64,000 nt of DNA from Pseudomonas sp. GV071 (lineage in GTDB: Bacteria; Pseudomonadota; Gammaproteobacteria; Pseudomonadales; Pseudomonadaceae), in contig NZ_QAOJ01000006.1 of assembly GCF_003050835.1 (NCBI RefSeq), positions 1 to 64,000 of the forward strand. Direction: 5' to 3'. The translations under genes and the position numbers were made by a program. Shown piece by piece: positions 51,276-59,949 of this stretch. Numbering within the stretch: position 1 is the stretch's first letter; each line of letters starts with the position of its first letter. The notes beneath the pieces are model-generated. The model had not been told where the DNA came from. It made no database searches and saw only the letters and a program-made list of their open reading frames with translations.

Positions 51276-53447
51276 CTAATAAATGCCCTCCCACAGTTCG
51301 TTGGACTCGACAACGGCAACAAATCGGCCAGCAGTAAACCCGTCAGGAAACAACGAATCCTGAATTCCCTCTTCAAGCTGATCTATCGGCATGAGGAGCT
51401 GCTTCTCATCACGCAGAATGACCTCCAGCCCCTCTCGGGATACCACCCTGAAGCCATCGACTGACTGCCCATCGAGCTCAATGGAGGTATCGACGATCCA
51501 GGCGCGCAGATCCGCCCCGGGCTCCGGGCCGTGATAGCCCAGCCTGGCGCGCAGCTCTTGATCAGTCAGCAACGCACTGAGTACCGCCACCTGTTTGCGC
51601 CGTAACTGCCAGGCTGCCTTGCGCAACGTGTTGGTGCGATGCAACCAGACCTCATGTGTGGTCGAGCGGATATAACCCGACTTGACCTCAAGGAGCAGTA
51701 GCACGCCATCCTGGTGGCAGATCAGATCCACCTCACCGGCATCATCCTCGTCTGTCACAGCCGGCCGATATCCCACCTCAACGGCAAAGCCTCGTTGCCG
51801 AAGACTCTCGGCCAACGCCGACTCCACTCGTTGGGTTTCTGCCTGTACATCAGCTCTGCGAGCATTCACGCGCCGCAAGTTATTGATGGCAGCAGTCAGG
51901 TTGTTCTGCTGCGCGCCAACCCAAGGGAACTGAAAGCTGTAGCGGCCGATTTTGTAGAAGAGTTGCTCGTACAGCCTCGGTGCAGGCATCCCGGGCTGCA
52001 GCTTCAATTGCTGGGATAGCGCTTTGAGGTCGCTGGTCCAAAACGTAAGGATGGCCTTGGCTGAATCTGCGCTGCCTCTCGGGTGCTCGTCACTGACAGT
52101 CCAGCCTGTGATCCTGCGGATCTTTTCTTGCTCTTCGGACCAGGTCATGGGGAACCGGTTTTCCCCGGTAAGTAGGCCATTCATGGCCAAGCGCCCTAGC
52201 GCCTGGGCAAGAACGCCCGACTCCCGCAAATGACTCTGGAATGGCTGGATAAACTCTTTCCGAAAGAAAACCGAGGCCAACTCGCTGGCCAGCAAGACGT
52301 GGTGAAGCTGAACCTGGGAGCCATCATTGAGCGAGACGCGATCACCCAAGCCGTAAACCTGCTGCAATTGCAGCAGGCTGCGAACCGCTTTGATATAGGC
52401 CAGCTGGTTCAGCTCATGATTCTCAGACGAGCCGATGATTTGTTCAGCCATGCCAGAGAGGGCGAAGGCATGTACTGCACGATTCATCCAGTAGTGCCAA
52501 AGCAGGTCGTTCTTACGTCCGGTGCGTTGCCACCGCTCTGTTCCCGCCTTCGACTGGTTGTAGATGACCGACTCGCCCGGCTTTAGCTGGTAACGGCACT
52601 CCGAATCGAAGCAGAACCAGTCGATGGAATCTTCGTAGTCGATCCGCTCTTGGGTGGCCCCGATCAAAAGGGCTAAAGACTCAAGATTTTGACGACATTT
52701 CACCATGTCAGAAATGCTGGATTCGGGAAAGATAATCGGTGACAGGTGCCGCTTCAGCGATTTCCCGAGCCGTGACTCGCTCAGGCGGAAATCTTCCTCT
52801 GGGCAAACCCGGAGCTTCCTCAAAATAATGCGGTTGTAGACCCTCCACTGCTGGCCTGCAGGGTCATCTGAGCCATCTTCGATAAATGCCTGGTAGGCCA
52901 AAATACTGAGGTAGGAAAACAGCTCCAGCAGCGATAAGTGCTTAAGCTGTTTTTCGGCAATGGCTATCAGCTCATCAAAAGGCCCGAGCTGATCAAGCAG
53001 GCGATCACAGACGCCGAAGAAAACTTGCCACTCATCCCCGGCGAGCGCCGCACGCAGCGCAAGCCAGAGGGGGGATTCTGTTCGCGCAAACAGCTTTGAG
53101 TAGCGAATCGCCCATCGAAGGGTTTCCGGGTTATGGCTAGCGAGGTGCAACAGCCGCTCGACACTGACTGCATTATCGAAATGAAGCACCCGGCTGAGGG
53201 CCAGGCTGGCGAGTTCGGACCCAGCTACCGCATCCACATCAAGCCATAAAGATGCCGTTGCCAGACCTTGCGCACGATCAAGCGCTGACAGGTTCTTACC
53301 TGCCGGGCGCTGATCAAGGAAATGATGCAAGGATTCATCAAGAGCCAGGCCCTTGCTGAGTGCCGGCTGATTCCGTTCGTATACCGACTGATAATGCTGT
53401 CGGCATCGTTCTCCTTTCTCTGTCATCCCAGAATTTCCTTCAGCCAT
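51276..53447 (-). CDS. Large helical protein with C-terminal PD-(D/E)XK nuclease-like domain
   Basis: A protein of about 723 residues. The first 550 residues are predominantly helical with no known motif (repeat-like helices such as LASLALSRVLHFDNAVSVERLLHLA). The C-terminal third holds an endonuclease-like core: GEVDLICHQDGV, LLLLEVKSG (Asp...Glu-x-Lys), of the Mrr/Holliday-resolvase-like type. ATG at 53447 follows AGGAATTT; ATGs at 53501 and 53426 are alternatives. It lies just before the WYL gene on the same strand but has a 151-bp gap, so membership in that operon is unproven. Confidence 0.62.
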   Translation of the reverse strand: MAEGNSGMTEKGERCRQHYQSVYERNQPALSKGLALDESLHHFLDQRPAGKNLSALDRAQGLATASLWLDVDAVAGSELASLALSRVLHFDNAVSVERLLHLASHNPETLRWAIRYSKLFARTESPLWLALRAALAGDEWQVFFGVCDRLLDQLGPFDELIAIAEKQLKHLSLLELFSYLSILAYQAFIEDGSDDPAGQQWRVYNRIILRKLRVCPEEDFRLSESRLGKSLKRHLSPIIFPESSISDMVKCRQNLESLALLIGATQERIDYEDSIDWFCFDSECRYQLKPGESVIYNQSKAGTERWQRTGRKNDLLWHYWMNRAVHAFALSGMAEQIIGSSENHELNQLAYIKAVRSLLQLQQVYGLGDRVSLNDGSQVQLHHVLLASELASVFFRKEFIQPFQSHLRESGVLAQALGRLAMNGLLTGENRFPMTWSEEQEKIRRITGWTVSDEHPRGSADSAKAILTFWTSDLKALSQQLKLQPGMPAPRLYEQLFYKIGRYSFQFPWVGAQQNNLTAAINNLRRVNARRADVQAETQRVESALAESLRQRGFAVEVGYRPAVTDEDDAGEVDLICHQDGVLLLLEVKSGYIRSTTHEVWLHRTNTLRKAAWQLRRKQVAVLSALLTDQELRARLGYHGPEPGADLRAWIVDTSIELDGQSVDGFRVVSREGLEVILRDEKQLLMPIDQLEEGIQDSLFPDGFTAGRFVAVVESNELWEGIY

Positions 53448-53541
53448 AAATTCCTGGGCGGAGCCTAAACCTTTGGTAGACCAAGACTCCATCAGCATCA
53501 CCAGCGCGGGCCGGAACTACCAAACCAATCCAACTGATGAG

Positions 53542-54531
53542 TTACGCCCGCCGGGCAATGGGCCGATTAGTCGTCCCGCGCACCTTCTTAGCCAGGCCTT
53601 TACGCAAGCAACGAGCGCCCTCAGGCTTGAGCCGCAGGTGCTGGTCATTCTTGACCAGGTAACGCATGGCGTAGTGCACGTTTGCCCGAGCATTCAGATC
53701 TCGCCTATGGATTAGGCCAATCCCCAGCCTGTCTTGGTATTTGTCTTTGTCGAGGTTGCAGTTGTTGTAGCAGCCCTGACCACGGGTAATACGCTCCCAC
53801 AGCTCACCGATCCGCTGCGCCCTGTAGATATCGGCACTCACTTCAGCACCGTTGAAGAAGAAGGCCGCATGTATGTGATACCCCCGATCCTCGCCTTGCT
53901 CAACACTGCATATGTAGCCGGTCTCATGGTCGAAAATCAGGTTACGCTCACGCTCAGCAATCAACCGATTCAGGTCGTCGAATACGTGCTCTACACGCAA
54001 CCTAGCCTGAGCCTCCATCCGGTAGTACAGATCAACCCTGACAACGCAGGTACGGGCGTAAAGACTCCGTACGGCATCAACGTAACGACCGACTTCGACC
54101 TCCTGCTTCAGAGCCAGGTAACGCTGGTCATGTTCCCGGCGCGTATATCGTTTTTTGCTGAGAAGCGTTCGGATGTGTTTGGTCAGTTCGTTCAGCGTCT
54201 CGCTGGCGCTCAGATAGCGTGTTTCGCCTTCGTCTAAGCAGGTGATACCGACGTAGCCAAGCTCAAGCCCAATGGCCTGGCAGGCCTCTCGGAAAAGGTT
54301 CAAGTGCCAGCTGTAGTCATACACCACATCACACTCGAACAGAGCGACCATCTGTTCGATCCCATCGAAGTATTTTGACAGCCGGGTTGCAGTGACCTGC
54401 TGATCCCCATGCTTTGAATAAGTGATGCGGAAGGCTTGGCTATCTGTACGTTGGATCGCGTTGACGAGTCGTTCAATCCGGATAGCGATATTGGACTGCG
54501 AGAGGTAGGTGTAGCTGTGTCGTTGGGTCAT
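53542..54531 (-). CDS. HUH replication initiator-like (inovirus Gp2/YagK type)
   Basis: A protein of about 329 residues. The HUH motif HIH lies in DRGYHIHAAFFFNG (residues 219-221 of this start), followed by a Tyr/Lys helix (ANVHYAMRYLVK) typical of inovirus-type Gp2/rolling-circle Rep proteins. It would nick single-stranded origin DNA. Neighbours AlpA and YfjI/DUF3987 form the usual satellite replication core. ATG at 54531 has AGGCG upstream; ATG at 54558 is the alternative. Confidence 0.72.
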   Translation of the reverse strand: MTQRHSYTYLSQSNIAIRIERLVNAIQRTDSQAFRITYSKHGDQQVTATRLSKYFDGIEQMVALFECDVVYDYSWHLNLFREACQAIGLELGYVGITCLDEGETRYLSASETLNELTKHIRTLLSKKRYTRREHDQRYLALKQEVEVGRYVDAVRSLYARTCVVRVDLYYRMEAQARLRVEHVFDDLNRLIAERERNLIFDHETGYICSVEQGEDRGYHIHAAFFFNGAEVSADIYRAQRIGELWERITRGQGCYNNCNLDKDKYQDRLGIGLIHRRDLNARANVHYAMRYLVKNDQHLRLKPEGARCLRKGLAKKVRGTTNRPIARRA

Positions 54532-54559
54532 CGTGTACGCCTGATTGGTTGATGGCATA

Positions 54560-54867
54560 TCAGGTGCGTGATGTGTATTTATTTAATCGATGACCTATCC
54601 CACTGGTTGTGTGGTGGCGTCTGTGTAGGCATCTGCATTCAGGCTATTGGTTGGTTATGAATTGATAGTCTAGAACTATATAACTAGATCCCGCCGAAAG
54701 CCCCCGTCACCACGCCAACATGGCAAGACAATGAGGAGCAACATTGCCTTGCCAGCCGAGAAATTCGATCACTTGGATCTTGGGAGAGTTAGCTGAGAAT
54801 GCCTGGCACACAACCCGGCATAAGCGCCATGACCAGCCAAAGCCGATCATGGCGCAAGTGGTCAGTT
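54560..54867. other. Intergenic region with hairpin, possible replication origin
   Basis: About 300 bp between the Rep-like gene and alpA. It has an A/T-rich dyad, CTAG-aactatataa-CTAG (54670-54687), and a strong hairpin, GGCAAGACAATG (54722-54733) with CATTGCCTTGCC (54742-54753). Hairpins next to an HUH gene may be nicking sites. No ORF is convincing. Confidence 0.4.
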
Positions 54868-55098
54868 CTAGCTGGCCATACTCAAATGCCCTGAGGAGCG
54901 TATTGCAGCCCCCTCAGCCTGGTCACGCTCCTCGATCCTGGCCAGTATCCAGTCGTACACCTCGCTATCGACCCAGCCTACGCAGCGGTCGCCCAGAGAT
55001 ACCGGCTTGGGGAAGGCGCCTTCCCCGATGTATTTGTAAATGGTCGACCGGGCAAGACCAGTCGAGTCGATGACTTCTTTCAGACGAATAATTCGCAT
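54868..55098 (-). CDS. alpA: AlpA-family regulator
   Basis: A 76-residue AlpA-type MerR-like HTH: MRIIRLKEVIDSTGLARSTIYKYIGEGAFPKPVSLG covers the winged helix, followed by VGWVDSEVYDWI. These regulate excision or replication genes in P4-like satellites. It has a GAGGAG ribosome site and is divergent from the DUF3987 gene. Confidence 0.85.
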   Translation of the reverse strand: MRIIRLKEVIDSTGLARSTIYKYIGEGAFPKPVSLGDRCVGWVDSEVYDWILARIEERDQAEGAAIRSSGHLSMAS

Positions 55099-55255
55099 GA
55101 GCAGGCTCCTCTATGGCTCAGAGGATGTGCGAAGACGGTAAAAAAAGACGTCAGAGGGGCACACAGACGCTCTATCAAGGCATTACTTTTTTGAGTGGAT
55201 CCATACTTGGTTCGGTCGCGAAAGTTTTTCCTAGACAACAACCAATTTCATAGTC

Positions 55256-55287
55256 TGCTATTTTTGCTACTAATAGCGGAAATAGCA
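55256..55287. promoter_or_regulatory. Nested inverted repeats before the DUF3987 gene
   Basis: TGCTATTT (55256-55263) and AAATAGCA (55280-55287) form an 8-bp outer stem, enclosing GCTA/TAGC (55266-55269 and 55274-55277). It ends eight bases before the ATG, so it can act as an operator (for AlpA) or as an mRNA hairpin hiding the weak ribosome site. Confidence 0.55.
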
Positions 55288-55294
55288 GGCTTTT

Positions 55295-56944
55295 ATGAAA
55301 CACTCTGACAACGATGCAAAAGAATCAAATCATGACGAATCCCATGCCCACCAGGACAGCTGGCCATCTTTCCACGAGAAAAGCCTTACAGAGGCGGCTG
55401 TAACAGAAGCGGCACGAGAACTTCAGGTTTCCCGTGAGATGGCGCTGATGTGCGCCTTCGGGGCGATGGCCACGGCCTGCCAGAAACATGTCGACGTAGT
55501 GATGCCTACGGGACATAAAGTGCCGACCTCACTCATGCTGCTGACAATCGCCGACTCCGGTGAGCGCAAGACCACTACCCAGAACAATTTCTTTGAGGCA
55601 ATAAATCGCCTAAATGATGCGGCGCATAGCGCCAACGAAAGTGCGTCGATAGAGCATCGCGTCGAGCACCAACTGTGGAACACACACAAGCGACACTTGG
55701 AGCGCATGTACAGCAAATGCGCTGCAGAGGCCCAAGATGAAGCCGCCATGCAGGCAGCGCTAAAGGCCATCGCCGAACATGTGAGACTCGAGCCCCAACC
55801 AGCTCGCTCGAGCAAGTTCCTCTATGAAGACACGACACCTCAAGCCCTTGTCCACATGCTTTACGAAAACGAACCCAATGGCTGCCTGCTGACGAGCGAA
55901 GCAAACGGTATTTTCAGCGGCAAAGCCCTAGGTGAGCTAGACAAGCTCAACACTCTGTGGGATGGAAATAGCGTAATCGTTGATCGGATTTCCAGAGAAG
56001 GATTTGTTCTTCAAAATGCCCGCCTCACGCTATCGCTAATGGCGCAACCGAGCGTAGTCAGCCGCTTCATGGGCAAGCGCGGCGAAGAGGCGCGCGGCAC
56101 AGGATTCCTCGCCCGATTTCTTGTAGTAAAACCGCGCGCTATGGCTGGTCGGCGCACGGATCGAAAACTTACTGAGCTTCCACGCCGACTGGCTTTCAAT
56201 ATTCGTGTCCGCGAGTGCTTGGAATCAGCGGCATTGCCTAAGCGCCAACTACTATCCTTTTCGGAGCAGGCGAAAGACCTCTGGTTCAATTACAGCCGAT
56301 ATCTTGAAAAGCAGATGCAGGAGGACGGTTTATACCATTATCTAAAAGATCATGCCTCTAAGCTACTGGAAAACACCAGTCGTCTGGCTGCAATTCTGCA
56401 TACTTTTGAGCGCGACTCAGACAGCGATACCGAAATTGACTACGCCACCTTGAAATTTTGCTGGGAGTTTTCACAGAACTGCTCAAGCCACTTCATTAAA
56501 TACCTGGCAAGCGAGCCACAGATTGTTACAGATGCAAACCTCCTAGCACACTACCTACTCACAACTGCCCACAAAGAAGATCCACTCCAGAATAGAAATC
56601 AAGGGGAGAAAACCTTAAATGATTTAATGTCAGGGGCGGCGATTAGGCTTTCATTAACCAAAATTAAGCAAAATGGCCCCAGCTCACTCAGAGGACGCGC
56701 AAATAGCGAGCGACTTGACGCAGCCATTGAAATCCTAAGGAAGCTCGGACACATAGCAAGAGAAGGGAGATATTGTCGATTTAGCGAGTCAATTCTACTC
56801 AAAGAGGGTGAACCAGAATTGAAAAATGGCCAGATCATCACAATAAGAGAACTACCACTATTTAGCGAGCAGGTATATGAAAGACAGGAAAACTCCAGTA
56901 ACGGCTCGCGAGGAGTGGCAGGTTACTTTATCAAAGTACGTTAA
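55295..56944 (+). CDS. YfjI-like DUF3987 protein
   Basis: A 549-residue DUF3987/YfjI-family protein. The N-terminal primase/ATPase-like segment contains IADSGERKTTTQNNFF (a P-loop-like GERKTT), FLYEDTTPQALVHML, LTSEANGIFSGK and NARLTLSLMAQPSVV. Family members accompany Gp2/AlpA genes in satellites and are thought to act in replication. The C-terminal part (after about 430) is A/T-richer. The ribosome site is weak (AGG), and a hairpin lies immediately upstream, so translation may be regulated. Confidence 0.78.
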   Translation: MKHSDNDAKESNHDESHAHQDSWPSFHEKSLTEAAVTEAARELQVSREMALMCAFGAMATACQKHVDVVMPTGHKVPTSLMLLTIADSGERKTTTQNNFFEAINRLNDAAHSANESASIEHRVEHQLWNTHKRHLERMYSKCAAEAQDEAAMQAALKAIAEHVRLEPQPARSSKFLYEDTTPQALVHMLYENEPNGCLLTSEANGIFSGKALGELDKLNTLWDGNSVIVDRISREGFVLQNARLTLSLMAQPSVVSRFMGKRGEEARGTGFLARFLVVKPRAMAGRRTDRKLTELPRRLAFNIRVRECLESAALPKRQLLSFSEQAKDLWFNYSRYLEKQMQEDGLYHYLKDHASKLLENTSRLAAILHTFERDSDSDTEIDYATLKFCWEFSQNCSSHFIKYLASEPQIVTDANLLAHYLLTTAHKEDPLQNRNQGEKTLNDLMSGAAIRLSLTKIKQNGPSSLRGRANSERLDAAIEILRKLGHIAREGRYCRFSESILLKEGEPELKNGQIITIRELPLFSEQVYERQENSSNGSRGVAGYFIKVR

Positions 56945-57116
56945 CCAAATGGCGAGCCCCCTCACTGGAAAAACAATTTAAAACAACAAAGCCTTTGGAA
57001 TTCAAAAAAAACTTACGACCAAACCGACCGAGGAGCTATACATAAGCAAGGAACAGCGCCAGACACAAATAGCTCGAAGAGATCATGCAACGCACAAGCT
57101 TTTGAATTATAGCTAG
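56945..57116. other. A/T-rich spacer, nothing recognised
   Basis: This stretch, with the following fragment, has clearly lower GC than the island average. I see no ORF with a start and ribosome site, no RNA structure and no repeat. Confidence 0.4.
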
Positions 57117-57406
57117 GCCCGACCAGAGATAATACGATTTCACACCAAAAAGAAGTTAAAACTGAAAACTTAAAAGTCCACGAAATCATTCATAATCTCA
57201 ACGGCTTTTCGGTTGCCTGGGGCGTGTGGGAAGGCGATCCCAACCGGCTAGCAATGCGCTGGAATGGCGAGGGAGAAGATAAAGGTTATCCTAAGACATT
57301 TGGTCACCCTGCCTGGTTTATGCTGTCAACCGAGCTGAGCCTGCCTTTCCTGCAAGCACTTGATGCTTATAACCCTTCACACCGTGGGGCTGCTGGGGTC
57401 TCATAA
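57117..57406 (+). pseudogene. Orphan gene fragment
   Basis: The frame is open from just after a TAG (57116) to 57406 and translates into protein-like sequence: VHEIIHNLNGFSVAWGVWEG, then GEDKGYPKTFGHPAWFMLST. There is no ATG. The only usable start is GTG at 57224, without a clear ribosome site. I read it as the 3' end of a gene whose beginning has been lost. It is not assigned to a family. Confidence 0.35.
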
Positions 57407-57459
57407 TGCGCTAAAATAATTCACTTCGCTCGCGAGGACTTGCCAAGGCCAGCACTAAA

Positions 57460-57474
57460 GCTTAATCATTAGGC
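57460..57474 (+). repeat. Cassette-like boundary repeat, copy 1
   Basis: GCTTAATCATTAGGC, 31 bp before the RelA/SpoT-like gene. A near-identical copy (GCTTGATCATTAGGC) lies before the next gene. Upstream (57411) CGCTAAAAT is imperfectly complementary to the end of the repeat, so the region can fold as an imperfect hairpin of about 65 bp, as integron attC sites do. Confidence 0.4.
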
Positions 57475-57504
57475 GAACGACCAATAACTAAACAAGGAAA
57501 ACTC

Positions 57505-58239
57505 ATGATTAATGAAGAGAAATTATCGGCCGAACAGTTAAAAGATAGAGCTATAAGATTTTACTCCAGATACGGAAAAGAATTAGACCAGGTAGCAGAG
57601 CTTTTAGAAATTAAATTAAAGCAATTAGCTCTAGCTTATACAATAAATGAAAAGCTTCCGCCTGAAGCAGTAAAAATCACTACTCGCGTCAAGACGCTTA
57701 GTAGCTTCCTAAAGAAGCTAGAAGGGGATGGCTGGCCTCAATTTTATTATCCCACTGAGGTCATCAAAGACTTCATCGGTGCAAGAATGGTTTGTTGGTT
57801 TGTAGACGATGTGTATGGAATGCTAGCATCTATTAATTCATCTAGTCATTTTACAGTTGCAGATGAAACAAAATACCCCCTAAAGGACTTCATTAAAAAT
57901 CCACAACCGGCTGGATACAGAGCTATTCATGTATTCGCAGACGTAGAATATGATAGCGTAAAAAAAGTGGACGACAAGGTAGTTGTCACTCCAAATAAAA
58001 TTTTATGCGAAATACAAGTCAGATCAAAACTTCAAGATGCATGGGGAGATATTACTCATGAGTTTTTTTATAAGGCCAAAAATTACAATATAAAAAATGA
58101 GACACTTGAAAGCTTTCTTGCTGACATATCTGCACGACTTGCTATCGAGGATAAAACCTTAATGAAACTGAGGGATACTTACCAACAGCTTACAGACGAA
58201 AAACTTGCTGATGGCAATCGAGAAGGTCTACAGGATTAA
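57505..58239 (+). CDS. RelA/SpoT-type alarmone synthetase domain protein
   Basis: A 244-residue small RelA/SpoT homologue without a hydrolase domain. Synthetase motifs: RVKTLSSFLKK (61-71), DFIGAR (89-94), GYRAIH (137-142) and EIQVRS with WGDITHE (169-186). It should transfer pyrophosphate from ATP to a guanosine nucleotide, or to another acceptor as the toxic SAS/CapRel-type enzymes do. The gene is A/T-rich compared with its neighbours, a sign of transfer. It has an AAGGAAA site. The next gene (58323) may be its antitoxin or partner; this is an inference from the pairing only. Confidence 0.8.
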   Translation: MINEEKLSAEQLKDRAIRFYSRYGKELDQVAELLEIKLKQLALAYTINEKLPPEAVKITTRVKTLSSFLKKLEGDGWPQFYYPTEVIKDFIGARMVCWFVDDVYGMLASINSSSHFTVADETKYPLKDFIKNPQPAGYRAIHVFADVEYDSVKKVDDKVVVTPNKILCEIQVRSKLQDAWGDITHEFFYKAKNYNIKNETLESFLADISARLAIEDKTLMKLRDTYQQLTDEKLADGNREGLQD

Positions 58240-58294
58240 TAGCAAAGTTCAAATCTTCTATTCGCTCATTGGGGCCGGTTTAGCCAGCCCCTTT

Positions 58295-58309
58295 GCTTGA
58301 TCATTAGGC
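58295..58309 (+). repeat. Cassette-like boundary repeat, copy 2
   Basis: GCTTGATCATTAGGC, differing from copy 1 at one base, 14 bp before the 133-residue gene. Upstream AGCAAAG (58242-58248) pairs with CTTTGCT (58291-58297), and GGGGCCGG-tttag-CCAGCCCC forms an inner stem, again attC-like in plan. Confidence 0.42.
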
Positions 58310-58322
58310 CGCAGGATGGATC

Positions 58323-58724
58323 ATGACCAACACTGAGAAAATGTTAGAAAAATTCATCCGCGGCTTAGGCGGGCATAGATACCGAGAAATGTTCGAAGTA
58401 CTCGAATCCAGTGATCTTCGTCCCCTAGGAAAGTCAAACACCGAAACGCTGCTATTCCAGCTCCGAGCGACTAATAGTGAAACACTAGATATTTTTGCGT
58501 TTCGCTTGGGGCCGCCACCCGTAATTTCATTTCCGAAATCCTACTGGTTAGATAGGCCCAGTGAACTAAGCGGCCATCTATCTAACTTTACGTTTTCGGA
58601 AAAGCCGGCCATAACAACGCTGGTTTCTGACTCGCAATATTCAGCAGGCCAAGTAGAAATCACCCGCTCTACTCACAAGAGAATTATCGAGGTTTGCACC
58701 CGCGTCTGCGCCTCCCTGCGATAA
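58323..58724 (+). CDS. Unknown protein paired with the alarmone synthetase
   Basis: A 133-residue protein, MTNTEKMLEKFIRGLGGHRY at the start, alpha/beta predicted, with a FRLGPPPVISFPKSYW centre and a helical C-terminus (HKRIIEVCTRVCASLR). No family is recognised. The ribosome site is AGGATGG. It follows the RSH gene by 83 bp on the same strand, separated by a cassette-like repeat, so it may be an independent cassette or an antitoxin. Confidence 0.6.
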   Translation: MTNTEKMLEKFIRGLGGHRYREMFEVLESSDLRPLGKSNTETLLFQLRATNSETLDIFAFRLGPPPVISFPKSYWLDRPSELSGHLSNFTFSEKPAITTLVSDSQYSAGQVEITRSTHKRIIEVCTRVCASLR

Positions 58725-58825
58725 GCACCTAGCAGTGGGGTAAATCCGTTCCCTTCGCTCTCTGGGACGTCCAAACTGGGCACTGGTATCTGAATGCTCA
58801 GAATGCTCGTCGCCGGATCGCGAAA

Positions 58826-59364
58826 TTGGTCGCCAGAGGGATAGCTCTAGTGCATCAAACTCTGTACAGCAGCGAGAATGGCCGGCCAGCGCCTGCGACC
58901 GCGTGGCTCAATGGAAGCGCCCTAGAATGGCACAACGGAAAAGGGCTCTTTGTGGCACAGGCAGATGGAACAGAACAGGGAGCAAAGTTCATTGCCGGAA
59001 AGGAATGCCGCCAGCTTAGCCCAGTCTTCAGCACTACACACAGACAGGAGAAGTGCCTGATCTACACCATGTTGGATTGACCAACTATCCCGCATTGGAT
59101 GGCATGGATTCTTTGATGGCGCTGGCAGCAGCTCGATTCGAACAAGGGATCTCAGACGTGCCGCTAGACGCGCAGACCTTGGCCATTTGTAAGGCCATTG
59201 GGGTATCCCCTCATGAGTATCTAGCTGCTCTGAGAACAGAGGTACCCCCCGAGACTTTTCCAGTTGATGGCGACACAATTGAAAGCCTAAGCACACAAAC
59301 GCTGGCGATTTGCAAAGCTATGAACGTGTCACCAGCTGATTACCTAAGGACACTCCACGACTAG
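58826..59364 (+). pseudogene. Remnant of a Mu-type phage protease/scaffold gene, frameshifted
   Basis: Two overlapping frames together spell the C-terminal half of a Mu gpI-type capsid protease: first NGRPAPATAWLNGSALEW and GLFVAQADGTEQGAKFIAGK with QLSPVFS, then after a shift at about 59041-59060 HHVGLTNYPALDGMDSLMAL and two ICKAxxVSPxxY repeats. An intact gene would read straight through. The N-terminal half is missing. It is debris of a Mu-like prophage and not part of the tailocin at the left. Confidence 0.6.
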
Positions 59365-59373
59365 CTAATACCC

Positions 59374-59651
59374 TTGAACTGCTATAGTGGCGTAACGGGT
59401 GTGACACGGTGTAAATCTCCCGGCCGTACCACGCAGGCAACTGCGGAGGGCTATGTGGGGTTTCCGGCTTTAACCGGACTGGGAGGCCCCACCACCCGCC
59501 TATCCATATCAATCCGCGATCTATTGCCTGGTCCTTCCATAGGACTCAACGATACACGAAGGCCTCTTCGCAACTCCCACGACGCGGAAGCGGAAAGCCT
59601 GCACAGACTCCTTTACATACAGGCTTGTGCAAGAAGCCACTCAGGCACATA
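59374..59651. other. Stretch without a recognised gene
   Basis: About 280 bp between the protease remnant and the SOS box. Open frames exist on both strands but have no ribosome site or protein-like composition. A small hairpin (TCCGG-ctttaa-CCGGA, 59463-59478) is the only structure seen. Confidence 0.35.
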
Positions 59652-59667
59652 CTGTATATATAGACAG
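59652..59667. promoter_or_regulatory. LexA (SOS) box
   Basis: CTGTATATATAGACAG has the CTGT-N8-ACAG form of a LexA site and differs by one base from the ideal palindrome. It lies 59 bp before the ATG of the zinc-finger microprotein gene, where it can control that promoter. Confidence 0.65.
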
Positions 59668-59725
59668 TTAAGTGATTGTATTCCCTGCGAGCGTTTTGAC
59701 CAGGACGCCAAAGAACGATAACGGC

Positions 59726-59947
59726 ATGAGCAAAAAATCAGCGAACCTGAACGTGGCATTCCCCAAATGCAGGTACTGCAAACGCTACTGGCAGCCTGAA
59801 GAGGGGGTTATGGCGAGTAAATCGTATTGCTCGCTATGCTCAGAATCTCGACGGCTGCTTGCTGCGAGATATTTAGAGCTAAGACCCCTCAAGCACACAG
59901 ATGGTAACCAGCGTTACATCCTTCCCCGCGCGCTTCGTTCCAATTAA
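59726..59947 (+). CDS. SOS-controlled zinc-finger microprotein
   Basis: A 73-residue basic protein with two Cys pairs, CRYC and CSLC (about residues 14-17 and 34-37), and an RRLLAARYLELRP helix after them. It looks like a nucleic-acid-binding zinc ribbon. A LexA box stands upstream. The ribosome site is weak (AAGAACG). It is convergent with the kinase gene, with only 2 bp between the stops. The name of the family is unknown. Confidence 0.55.
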   Translation: MSKKSANLNVAFPKCRYCKRYWQPEEGVMASKSYCSLCSESRRLLAARYLELRPLKHTDGNQRYILPRALRSN

Positions 59948-59949
59948 GA

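Noticed and set aside
57411..58310. A true integron
   Set aside because: No integron integrase or attI site is visible and only two weak attC-like repeats occur, so this remains a suggestion.
59374..59721. Plus-strand frame of 115 codons before the zinc-finger gene
   Set aside because: It lacks a ribosome site, its composition is not protein-like, and it runs through the LexA box.
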